A stretch of DNA of 64,000 nucleotides, from positions 12,526,846 to 12,590,845 of the forward strand of contig NC_088779.1 of assembly GCF_954871325.1 (NCBI RefSeq), written 5' to 3'. Position numbers and translations under genes: made by a program. How positions within the stretch are numbered: position 1 is the first letter of the stretch; each line of letters begins with the position of its first letter. This document shows positions 49,301 to 61,300 of the stretch, in pieces. Source of the stretch: Gordionus sp. m RMFG-2023. Lineage: Eukaryota; Nematomorpha; Gordioida; Chordodea; Parachordodidae. The notes beneath the pieces are model-generated. The model saw only the letters and a program-made list of their open reading frames with translations, did not search any database and was not told the DNA's origin.

Positions 49301-52300
49301 CTGAGACTCAATTATAATCCCGTATAATTATAGGATGTTGAGTTCTCCCTCCGAAATATAAAAATCCCTTTATTTTCCAGGCTTTTTAAAGTTTCAATTA
49401 AGCATCCTCTAATGGATTCCATTAACACTTAATCCCAAAGAAGCCTACCCCTATCTTTATGATAGTATCTTACTCCCAATACTACGCAAGTATCGTTATC
49501 AGAGTATCCCAAAAGAATCAATATTTTCATTATTCACATTTAACATATTATGCTATATTACTACAATAAATTTCATTATTCATCTTTAACACATTATGCT
49601 ATATGATTCCAATAATCTAAGATTCTGGAAAAATAATCAGATAAGATTAATATTTAAGCATTTTCACATTATCTTTATCCTTTCTTACTTTCTCCTAACC
49701 TTACGTGTTCATTATGTCTGATTACCGTTATTCCATTTATTAGCAAAATTTCATTTAATTTGGAACCAAGGTTTTCTACTATACGACCTTTTTCCCATTT
49801 CTTCCCTTTGTTATCAAACAAACGGGCCCATACATTTCTTCCCACAGGATTATTACAATCTTATCAACCGAAGGTACACCAGTTCCATCTTTGGATTTTA
49901 AGAAATCCAACGGCATTCTGGTCCTTCTTCCCAAAAATAACTCCACCGGAGTAATTCCCTCTCGGTTTCTGGAATTATTATAATATAAATGGGCCATCCA
50001 AACATCATTACTTTCTTGTTTGGCCCTTTTAATCCAATTTTTCACGATAGCTACCATTCTCTCCGCCAGTCCATTGGAACTGGGATGATATGGTGGAGCT
50101 AATACGTGTTTAATTTCCATCGCATTACAAAAATCTTTGAAACTTTCACTTACAAAGGCCGGACCTCCATCAGACACTATGTCTTTGGAATCCCAAATCT
50201 AGCCCATAACCTTTGTAACAATTTGATAACAATTCTAGTGGTTAATCCATGAACCTCTTCATATTCAATCCACTTAGAATATGCATCAACAACTAAAAAA
50301 TACGACTTCTTGTTTAAGTCAAAGAAATCCACGTGAACACGCTCCCACAGCCTTTCAGATCTCGGCCAATAACTGCCTATTTCCTTCCGGGGCATAACGG
50401 CACACGAATTACATGGAATACAACTCCTTGTAATCTTTTCAATATCATCGCTCATTCCAGGCCACCATACATACTCACGAGCCCAAGATTTCATTTTATC
50501 CCGACCCTGATGTCCTGCATGCAACAATCGTACAATTTTACTCCGTAATTTCAACGGAATCACGGCTCTATTACCCCGCATCAAACAATCATCCACTACG
50601 GACAATTCATTTTCAATTTTTTTATAAATTTACTATTATTTTTCCACGGTTCTTGTCCCGTCAAAAATAATTTTACTCGACCCAATTCCTTATCCCCTAA
50701 GGTATTGCTTTTAAGATCCTCCCAATTCGTAGGACCACCCATTAACATATGTGATAAAGAACAAATTAATACCCTGTCTTCATTCACCATTATACTTTTG
50801 TTACCGTCAAGATCCCCTTCACTGGATCCTAACCTAGATAAAATATCAGGCAAACAATTTTCCTTGCCCCTGCGATATCTGATTTCCACATTAAAACTTC
50901 CCACCAGTAACAACCAACGTTGCAACCGGGGAGACAGCATTAACTCTTTATTATCTTTTTTAAATAAATGAATTAACGGCTTATGATCCGTGTAAATTAT
51001 AAATCTTTTACCGATCAAATATTCACGACATTTGGTTAATCCAAAGATAACCGCTAGGGCTTCTTGTTCAATAACCGAATATCTAGTTTCCACTTCCCTG
51101 AAAACTCTCGAAAAAAATATGATGGGTCTTTCCACACCATCCATTAAATGTAACAATGCACCTCCAACCCCCTTGTTGGATGCATCAACTGCCAATATGA
51201 TCTCTAAATCATTATTAAAACATACCAAAATCGGTTCCTCACCAATTTTTCCTTTTAAAATATCAAAAGCATTTTTCTGTTCAATTTTCCACACAAAATG
51301 AACACCTTTCTTTAATAAACCATACAATGGAGATGCCAATTTTGCAAAATCTTCCACATAACGATGATAATAATTTACCATTCCCAAAAATGATTGCAAC
51401 TCTGCTTTATTGGTTGGCGGATTCATATTCGTTATATTTTTTAAATTTTTTTCCAGAGGTTTCACCTCCATTCCATTTATGCGATGTCCTAAGTAGATAA
51501 CTTCCGTTACCCCAAGAACACTCTTTTCCTTGCTGGCCCTCAGACCCTTATCACGAATCCGCTTGAAAACCTCTTCCAAACGTTGATTATGTTGCTCTGG
51601 TGTTATACCAGTCACCAACACATCATCCATATAATAATAAACTCCTTCTAGGCCCTGGAAAACTGATGCCATAGTGCGCTGAAATATCGGCGCTGACACA
51701 CTTAATCCAAACGGTAGCCTACAAAAGGCAAATAATTCTTTCGGAGTCGTTATTGCAAATAATTTATGAATTTCTTCTTTCAAAGGCAATTGCAAATAAG
51801 CCGAAGAAAAATCAACCTTGGAAAAATACTTGGCACCTTTTAAACTGGCCAAAATTTCCTCAATCCTAGGCAATGGATATTTTACCTCCACTACCCATCT
51901 ATTTAACGTTACACGGAAATCAGCACATAGCCTTAACTTTCCATTCGATTTTCTAACAGGTACCAATGGTGTGGCCCACTCACTATATTCCACAGGAATA
52001 ATGATGCCATCTCTAACCCATTGATCCAATTCTTCATCGATTTCCCTTTTCCACTCAAAAGGAACTCTTCGACAAGCCAAAAAGATGGGTGAAAAACCCT
52101 CTTTAAGTTTAACGTCTACTTGATAATCATTTAAACGTCCTAATTTTTCTTCAAAAATTATACCATATTTTCTAACCAAAACAGGTATAGCCAGATCGAT
52201 CCTTTTTAATCCATCGATTTCAATTTCCATAATTTGATCCCTATCAATTTTACCATTTATTTCTGTATGATCAGAACTGATCCCTACCCTTTCAGGAGTT

Positions 52301-55300
52301 TCAATAAAATTATTATTACCGACAATCCTATTTTCATCATTCAATAATTTAGATATCCCTTCTTTCTGAAGTTCATCTCGGATATTATCCGCCATTAAAT
52401 CTCCTTTATCACTAGCTAATCCGCTATCAATAATAAATAAATTCCAATCATTATTATAGGGTCCAATTGGGGTAATCTAATCCCACCCCATAATAGTTTC
52501 CACTGCTTTTCCCACTATCCATAAATCTAAACTTATGATAGTATCATTAAAAACCACATACCATTGAGTTTTACCCAAAACCTCAATTTCAGAACCATCG
52601 AACTGTTTTAAACACATATTTTCCTTAATAATCACGCCATTAGGCCAATATTTATAAAAATTTTCACAAGACATTATCGAAATGCTCGCACCAGTGTCAA
52701 ATAGCATATCAATATACCTGCAGTCAATTCTCAAGTTAACCCTAGGACATTGACCCAGTCTATTTATTCCATCAGTCCTTAAAATTTCACAAGTTTTAAG
52801 GGGCTGATCGCTATATATTCCCTCTGAAATATGCATTTCATTAAAATTTAAATTTCCTCCTAAATTCAACTCAGAATTTCGAGGCTTTTTACTAATATAA
52901 CTATATTTTTTCATAATATCCCGAGGATATTTCTCCCATTTAAAATTATCAACATTTTTCCTATTTGTATATTTCACAATGCTCTCAGGAAATCTTTCCC
53001 ATTTAAAAGCATTATTTTTCATTATATTCACATTAAAACTATAATCCGTTTTAACTTTATCTTCATGATTACAAACATTTTCATTAAAACCATTAAAATT
53101 ATGAGAATCCCATCTCTTTTTATTATAATATACTTTCTTAAAATTTTTATTTCCCTGTATTCCAACTGCTATATGATTACATTTGCTATCATATAGTCAG
53201 TGTAAAGCACAATTTATAGCTATATGTCCCGTCTCTTTACATTTAAAACATAAACGAGACCCATCCAAATCCGATTTCAACGAATCAACTTTATTTACAT
53301 CTAGGCCTGAAATCTTCCTTACATTGGAATTTTCTCCACTAGATTTTTGCAATGGAAAACCCATTCTAAAATTCTGTTCCTTTACAATACAGGTTTTGGC
53401 ATAATGACCCTTGTAACCGCACCGATTACAAATTATGTCAGCAATAATTTTTGGAAAACTCTTTCCATTCGAAATAATTCTATCACCGAATTGTTTCTTA
53501 TCCCCTTGATTATTCATACTAATCAACCTGGATACATCACTATAAATATCTTTAATAGATTCTTTTATATCGCATATTACAAATTTCTACTTTAAAATTA
53601 CGTTATTACAAAAAGAAAAAATATTTTTCCAAACTACTTTGTTAATTAAAATTCACAAAAAAAAATTTAAACCACAAAAACGTTATTATTGCGTTGTGTC
53701 CTAAGGTAACCTATAATATGTAAAATAAAAAAAAGTTTTATTTTTTTACCTTAAAATAATGAATACCCTTGAATTTCCAGGTTCGAATCCTGGGAGAACG
53801 GTCAACACTTTTTAAGTGTATTCTGGATACCCATAGTTGATATTGAATTGTATTAAACAATAGAATAAGTATAACAAAATACTATTTAAATTATTCAAAA
53901 TTTCTTTATTTCTTATAATTTTTTTTTAATGTATTAATCTTTACAAAATAAAAACTAAAATTATATAATTATTATTTCTTCTTTTTTTATAAATTTAACA
54001 AAAATTTTTCAATCAATTAATTTTACAAAAAATATATATTTTCAAAAAAATATATTATTATAATAATTATTATTATTTTTTTACATTAAATAATAATAAT
54101 TTTTTTCCTCCAATCAGATGTCTACAATCCATCTGATTGACATTTGAGGCTTATATATATACATTTTTTTAACATACTAAGACAATTCCCAATGTATTAA
54201 AATGGTTATATATATATTAGCAACTCTTCCCATTAGTAAACTAATGAGAGAACATTCTCTTTTTTAGAAGAATAACAGAGCCCTGCAGAGGTACCATTTT
54301 CAAGGCACGGCCCGGATTTTTTTAAAAAAAATTATATTTATTATTGATTTTTATAGCTAATAATGGCGATTTCAAATATTTAGTTTTAAATATACAGCTC
54401 TCGGCCTTGATATTTTTTTAAAAAAAATTTTTAGGCCCAGCCTGGGTGTTTTTTTTAAGAAAAATTTTGGGCTTGACCCGGGTATGTTTAAAAAAATTAT
54501 AACACGGTCTGGCCCGGGGGCCGGGCCTGCAACTCTCTGAAAAACATACCTATGAAATACAACTTCTGAAAGTGGATTGAATGATTTGGATCTTTTGAAT
54601 ATTCACAGACATTTAACACCAAGCAAGGATAGATAATTGGAAAATTAGCTCAAAACATACAAAATACAATTATTCCTAAGAAACTTTATGTATTAATTTA
54701 TATTTCCAACATTTAATTTTTTATACTTTATATATAAATTTTAAAGGCTCAAAAAATTCAAATTTCAATTTTGGGTCATTTAAGTGATTCATATCGTGTT
54801 TATATTCACTTTATATTTTATAATTCACATTTATTTTATAGTTTTTCAATGCCGGTTTATATATATAATTTTTTTATAATTCATATTAATTTAAAATTGT
54901 GTATTAGAAAAGTTATTAGTCCTAATAAATTTATGCTTAATATTTTTAAATAACAATAATATTTCTTAAAAAATTTTATTATCCCCCCCCCACACCAAAT
55001 TCCTGCATACGCGCCTGATTCCTTCCTATTCTCCATTTTTGGCATGAATGATCACAATTATAAAATTAATCTTAAAAATAGAAAAGTTTAAAAAAAATTA
55101 GTAATTGGGAAATATTTATTTTTATATTTTTTTAATAAACAAAATAAAATAGATAATCATTATTAAATTGTCAAAGTTATTGCTAAATATGTAAATCTAA
55201 TGTATAACATTAAAATAGAATAAAGTAAATATCTAGAGTTAGAAATTTCTTCCCTTTAAGTTTTTTAAAAAATTCAGGCCTAATCAGGCCAGTCCTATAT

Positions 55301-58300
55301 CTAAAAAAATTTTGACACCTGACTGGGGATTGCTTATATCAAAAAATTTACGTTTTATAAGCAATTCTACTATGATACAGGGTCTAAGAAGTTCAATAAG
55401 CTCCCCCCCCCCCAAACCCATAGATATTTTTGTTATGGCTTCCAATATCTTTATTGTAACTTATCTTTATAGCCAACATTTATTTAATACCAAGGCGAGC
55501 CTCATAAATTTTAGGCATCAGGGGAAGGGACTGTTATTGCTTCCCAAACCAATCGTTTTTATATTATAATGATGGGAGACTCAGATGGTTCTGAGACAAC
55601 TATATTTCTTGACCCTGACCAAGACCAGTTCACAGTTTTATCATTATAATTTATTAATGAGCATATGTAATTTATTTATTTAAAGTATTTAAGTATATAT
55701 TTATAGTAAAATGTGAGTAACAATAATTTATTATGCATCCCTAATCTTATATTAACAGATTAAACAATTAACGATAATTTTATAAATGTATATTATATAT
55801 GCATGGGACAAGTTATCTTCTGGAGGGGGGGGGGTCATTAGTTCAGAGATAAAGTTTCTGAGATTAAATTTGAAGTGTCAAATTTACCAATGATTCCTAT
55901 AAGAATTTTGGGTCAAACTCTGTGAAGTGTAAGGAGTAGAGTTCCTAGAGTGTTTCATCTAGACTATTTGTAATCGCATGAAGCAGATTGTAAGCCCCCA
56001 TTATGGGGAAAAAGTTAACTGGTATTTATCCGGCGGTGGGTTTTGTGGTGAATAACCACTTATCTTCCATTGGTTTATCCTTATCTATTCTCTGCTTGGG
56101 AGGTCAACGGAGTTTTCGTCAGTTAGGTTATATGCTGGGTTGCAAAGTTGTGAAACCCTATGATCCTCATAGCTGTTACTATTATTTCACACGATAGGCT
56201 TCTGAACCCTTTCCTTATGATATGGAACGAAACTGCACTAGCCTTAACTATCACAGGGCACATAAATCGTGAATGATGTTTGTAATGTTTATAACAAAAA
56301 CCCCATGAGTAGCAACGTGTAGAAGTATTTGATAATGACCACCATGAATCCCGAGGAATTTTTATCTAGATGATAATGGAATTGAGAAGAATGCTTGTTT
56401 GAAGTCGAACTTAGTGCTATATTGAGTTGTTGCAAAGGAATATGAGATAATAGGTATCGGGTTTAGCTTAAAAGGATATTTAGTAAAATTTAGAGATTAT
56501 TTTTGGTTTGCCATTGGCCTTAGGTATGAAGAATATCGGCGAGCACATTACTGGTTGCTCTTTTTATGATTTCCGTCTTCAACAATTGATCAATAAAGGG
56601 CTAAAATATGGATGCTTATCTTATGAATCTGGTCTTATAATAATTCTCCTGTTATTTTCAATTGCTCGATGATCAAATTTCACGCAGAAACACGCCTTTG
56701 CTACCCTTTTGGGGAATTGCGGTTATTCGTTTCTCCTATTAGCGAATTGTGAGCTTCAATCTAGCATCTATCCTTAAACAATCCTCGAATATCTGTTCTA
56801 ATGATTTTATCCCTGACGTTGGCCCTACATATTCCTGCGTTTTCTGCGCGAATAACTGCGTTCACATAATGTTTCGCTAATTTAATTAGTTTCGCTTTAT
56901 CTATTTCGATATTCAAGTCAATCACGATAGGTTCATCCTGTAATAAAAAATAGCCTCACATGGGCGAATTCCAGGGGTATCTTGTTGATTCTCAATTGAA
57001 TATTAAAGGGGTTTTGTTGTTAAACGGCCAGTTTTGGGTCGATTTTTTAAAACAGCTTATTAATTTTAGCCAAAATAATGTTATGTAAGCCTGAAGATTT
57101 TGCTCATAGATGGTAAAAAGGTAAATCTCTAGCTAAATCTCGAGGTTTACATAATATTATTTTGGCTAAAATCTTAATTGGACCGTTTTTTAAAATTTGA
57201 ATTCGGACCGTTTAACAACACTAGTGCCTGGTATGTCTTGAGTAAACATGGGTTGTGATGTTAGGGTTTACCTCTTTGATATGTACAGTGCCTGGATTGA
57301 CGTAGTTATCTTGGAATCAGGTGAGTATATATTGTGCATCAAGGGTTGGGTAGAGTCGCAATGGTTGATTGCGAGCCTCCACGACTGCCCAGAGTTTTTG
57401 GATTAGGGAAAATGGGTTTTGAACTTCAAGTGCTGGCATGGTTAAGGTATCCATTTTGGCTTCAACTTGGCTATTTGAACTTGTAATTGTTGTTATATAT
57501 CTAGGCTAACTTCTGTTTGATTATTGGTAGCTGAGGCCTGGGTAGTTGATGGTTTGAACTCACTGGCTTCACTATTCTCGCCTGCTACCGGATCATAGGA
57601 TTATACCTTGGGCAAGTGGAACAAAAAGACATTTTTGAGTTATTATAATTTGAGAATATAATAATATCATCAAGCAATTCTTTATAATGCTGTATTTATT
57701 CATTATTAGTCGGATTTTATACACTTGTTTTTTAACGTGATTTTATTATTTCAGCATTTTTTGTTCCTAACAACTTTATAAACCTCATTTAGTTGCTTGT
57801 AATAAAATATAATCATTCAATTGAAATTCTTATTTCTTATCGCCTCCACTTATAAAGATTTAAGAGTAACATTTTTTTTACATATATAATCATATTAATA
57901 TATCTATCTATGAACAATCACATTATGGTTTCATTTTTTTATATTAATGCAATTTGCTTATTTTTTTATTAAAGTTTTATTATATGCTTAAAAATTTCCC
58001 GATACCCTTTTAATATCGATCCCCCTCAAAACCCCGCTGAACTAGACGTGTAATATTTATCCACCCTTTATGCACTTTTCTTTAATTATTATAAGTTAAA
58101 TATATTATTTATAGAAAAATCAAGTTTGCGGGCAGTCCAAACTACTTTATTGCAATAAAAATGTCAAATTTCCTGAAAATCGAAATTTTAACGAGTTGGT
58201 AAGCCATTATGACAACATATCAAGGGACCAATATAAAATGGAATGTTTGAATACTTACACTCAGGCGTTGTTTAGAATATTACCCAAACATTTATATGAA

Positions 58301-61300
58301 ATGTATCAACATATATTTAAAGATATTTTTTGCAAAGTTAAGTTCAATATTTATATTTATAAGTTTTATTTATAAATCATTTCTTTATACATAGATTTTA
58401 ATAAATTCATATTCGATTTTGGACGAAGAATTATGCCCAGTTGCTCATGCTTTATATATGTGGTATTTTATTATTGTTTATAAAAATAATATATTAAACT
58501 CACTAAATATAACTTCTTATAGTGCATCCTATTTTAACCATAGTTGTGTACCTAACACTAATTGTATTTTCAACGGTCCCAACATATTTATAACATCAGT
58601 TGAGGATATAACATTAAAGCAAAATAGTTCTTCATTACAAAATTCGGTCTCAATTTTTTTTTCTTTATTATTAATTAATTTAAATTTTAGATATTTATAA
58701 GATACATTGATCCTCTAGAATCTTATCAAAACCGGCGAAAGTCTTTGATGGAAACATATTATTTTCATTGTGCTTGTCAGTTTTGTCATATACATGACGA
58801 TCATCATAACCATGAGGAAAACGTGCTAGACTTTTTGCCTAAGTCTACCCTAGGTTTTTTAATACTTAATTTAAAAAAAATAAATTAATAAGCTATTATA
58901 AAATTATATGACAATTGCGCCTATATGACTTTTTGCCGATCAATGCCAAAGGGCCCGCCCAAAGCCCTGTAACAATTTGCTTTATAGATAGAGCCGATTT
59001 TTATAAATAAAATTAGAAGATATATTTCAAACTCAAAATATTAATTTTATTATACGTTTTAATACTATGAAAATGTAAATATTCAAAAAAAAGCTTTGAT
59101 AATTTAATTGTGTTTATCTATTTTGTTACAAAATATGATATGAAAATAAATTTGATGAATTATTTCCACTTCCATTTTTTTAAAAAAAATTCAATTTATA
59201 ATTGTGATATTCAATCAAAAAAAAGGAAGTTTAACATTAATTTTTTTGACCCACGGGTTGGACCCATAGTTTATTGATTGTTACACCCAACGATCGGGTG
59301 GAGTTATATCCTATATGTAGTTTTTATTTAACCACAATAAATTTATTTATTATAAAATTTGTTAAAGTAAAAATAAATGGGGAAAAAATTTAACATAACT
59401 TAGATTGTAGATTAAAAACTTTTTTTTAAAATGTTTATTTCATCGCTTAACGCATGTTTAATATTTTTTAAATCAATTTTGGGTATTAACCACTGGTTTG
59501 GTTAAATTGAGAGTATTGACAGACCGATCGGGATAACCTTTAAATGACTTATTATATAAATAGTTATATATCATATTTATAGTATTAAAAAATATTTATT
59601 ACACGTTTTATTAAGAAAATGATACCCTAAACATTAACACTAGACAATCTAGCATAACCAATAAATTTATCGATGAATTATGTTCAAAATTTCAAGAATA
59701 TCAACAGTCCAGCATTTCCTTAAAAAATTTTAATGATTTTTTCCCATCTTCGAATAATGTTATTTATAACAAAATATTGTGGGAAAAATTTCAACATACA
59801 CATATGCCATTTATTAATAACCCCAATGATCTGACAACAGTTGCTGACACACATCTAGTGTTGACCTATCAGATTGGTATTGCTTTAAATAGAGGAAACA
59901 CTTTTCGGTAATTTATTTCATATTAGAAATTTTCATAGATATTTATATAATTTAGCATTCGTTTTTGCACTAATAATTTAATATCCTTGTTCAAAAATTT
60001 ACATCTAATAGTTTAATTTGTTAAAAAATGAAACTAAATTTTATTAGAATAAATATTGTTTGCAACAAGAAGGTCCGAACAGCTGATCGAAGTAGTAAAA
60101 GTTATCGGTGTGGGACTACATCAAGAAATTTATTTATCTTATTCAAATGGATGTGGTGACTAGTTGCGCAAAAAACTCCCGAGATATTTTAGTGATTACA
60201 TCCAATGTAATTGCTGTGTATTCAGAAAGTGGAAAAGATATAAATTATATTTGTTTTTGGGACACGTGAAAGGCATGCAGGCTGATGGAAGAGTTAGAAC
60301 ATCTAAAGAAGTTACTTTGAACAAATTGGGTTTTGTTACCTAGGTCTTGCGCTGAGAGCAGATGAGAATCTTGGCTTGAAGATTGTGACAAGGGCCAGCA
60401 TGCATGAAGTTTAGGGTTATAATCTATTCTAGCTGATAAAAATGACTCCTTGGATTTGAAGGGAATAGTTTAAGTATATAGTAAAAGTTATATAATGTAC
60501 TCTAAAATACACATCAATAATGGTTACATATGAAGCCAAATTGGAAAGAACACAAATGAGAATGGTTAGATAGATAAGAACAAGCAGAGAATTACGTGAA
60601 AGGCTTGAGTAATATAAAAAGGTCTGAGACGGTATTTAAATCGGTGGCTAAGGACTATTATGTGAAGATATGTATATTGGATGGGAAATAAAACGCAGGT
60701 GTAGATATAATACCATGTGAATGAATGTGAAGAAATGAAAAAAATAAATAACAAAAACAAATAATAGTGCTTCTAAATGAAGGCGAATGGTTTAGATAGT
60801 CTAAAGAATTTATGGAAAAAGATGATGTTTTTATTAAAATATACAAATTGATAATATAAAAATTAAATTAATATTATATTAATCGAATCATATATATATA
60901 TATTAAAAATAACAAACAATTAAATCAATATCTAATGTAACAGTTACGATACATTAATTTCCTCACTACAAATTGAAATCCTCATGGGAAGGTAATGGGA
61001 GTTTCGAAACTCTTTTTGTTAAGGTTCGTCTTTTATCTTTAACGCTATCTACTACCGTCATTGTTATCTCCTTTGCTTGTAGGTGAGCCTTCCCCAGTTA
61101 ATCGGTATGCTTGTTTTTTACTATGCCATCGCTCAATATCAAGCACACACGCTCTGTCCCTTCATTCTATCCCGCAGTTTCGTTTTTTATCCAAACCTTT
61201 TGATTATTTTCTATTTCCTGAGACTCAACTATCCTGCCTTTATAATATTTTTATTTTCCATAATGGGTTTTCGGTTTCTCATGGATTTTCCACTAATCGA

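Larger units (their letters stand above)
47994..54184 (-). mobile_element. Young Ty3/gypsy LTR retrotransposon (broken)
   Basis: A 6191-base element on the minus strand. LTRs at 53809-54184 (5') and 47994-48371 (3') differ by only about 1%, so the insertion is recent. ATTCC flanks both ends (47989-47993 and 54185-54189). Parts in order on the minus strand: zinc-knuckle Gag (53.20-53.53 kb, two CCHC boxes), retropepsin-like protease (52.48-53.03 kb, DTGAS), reverse transcriptase and RNase H (50.60-52.40 kb, YYYMDDVLV, IILAVDASNKG), integrase zinc finger and core (49.78-50.61 kb, with HPSSNGLAER). A polypurine tract adjoins the 3' LTR (48372-48385). The gene order RT-RH-integrase is Ty3/gypsy. 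The coding region carries about four breaks, so it is a fossil despite its youth. It is inserted in a hAT element within a SMYD intron. Confidence 0.93.
46978..55017 (+). mobile_element. hAT element (ZMYM1/DUF4371 type), split by gypsy
   Basis: Ends CAGGCACGTACGCAG and CTGCATACGCGCCTG (two mismatches), with near-identical 8-base duplications GTTCCTTC (46970-46977) and ATTCCTTC (55018-55025). The plus-strand transposase remnant from 47290 reads CPTRWSLCHQAVIAFMELEE, then SSEARKLLDSIL and KKIRAN, the hAT region near the dimerisation domain. Just after the gypsy insertion the C-terminal block continues as TNERTFSFLRRI (from 54242). Without the guest it would be about 1.85 kb, lacking an N-terminal half, and it carries several stops. 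It lies within SMYD intron 3. Confidence 0.85.

Noticed and set aside
50333-52024. Plus-strand frames within the gypsy element
   Set aside because: Shadows of the minus-strand RT, RNase H and integrase region.
53777-53804. tRNA gene
   Set aside because: Only the T-arm and acceptor 3' half are present; no D-arm or anticodon arm precedes it, and it sits at a retroelement primer-binding position.
54771-54953. Plus-strand 60-codon frame
   Set aside because: AT-rich, Tyr/Ile/Phe-biased, inside the hAT element; no supporting signal.
60566-60846. Minus-strand hydrophobic frames
   Set aside because: Phe/Ile/Tyr-rich translation of AT-rich intron; overlapping frames, no family, and inside SMYD intron 8.
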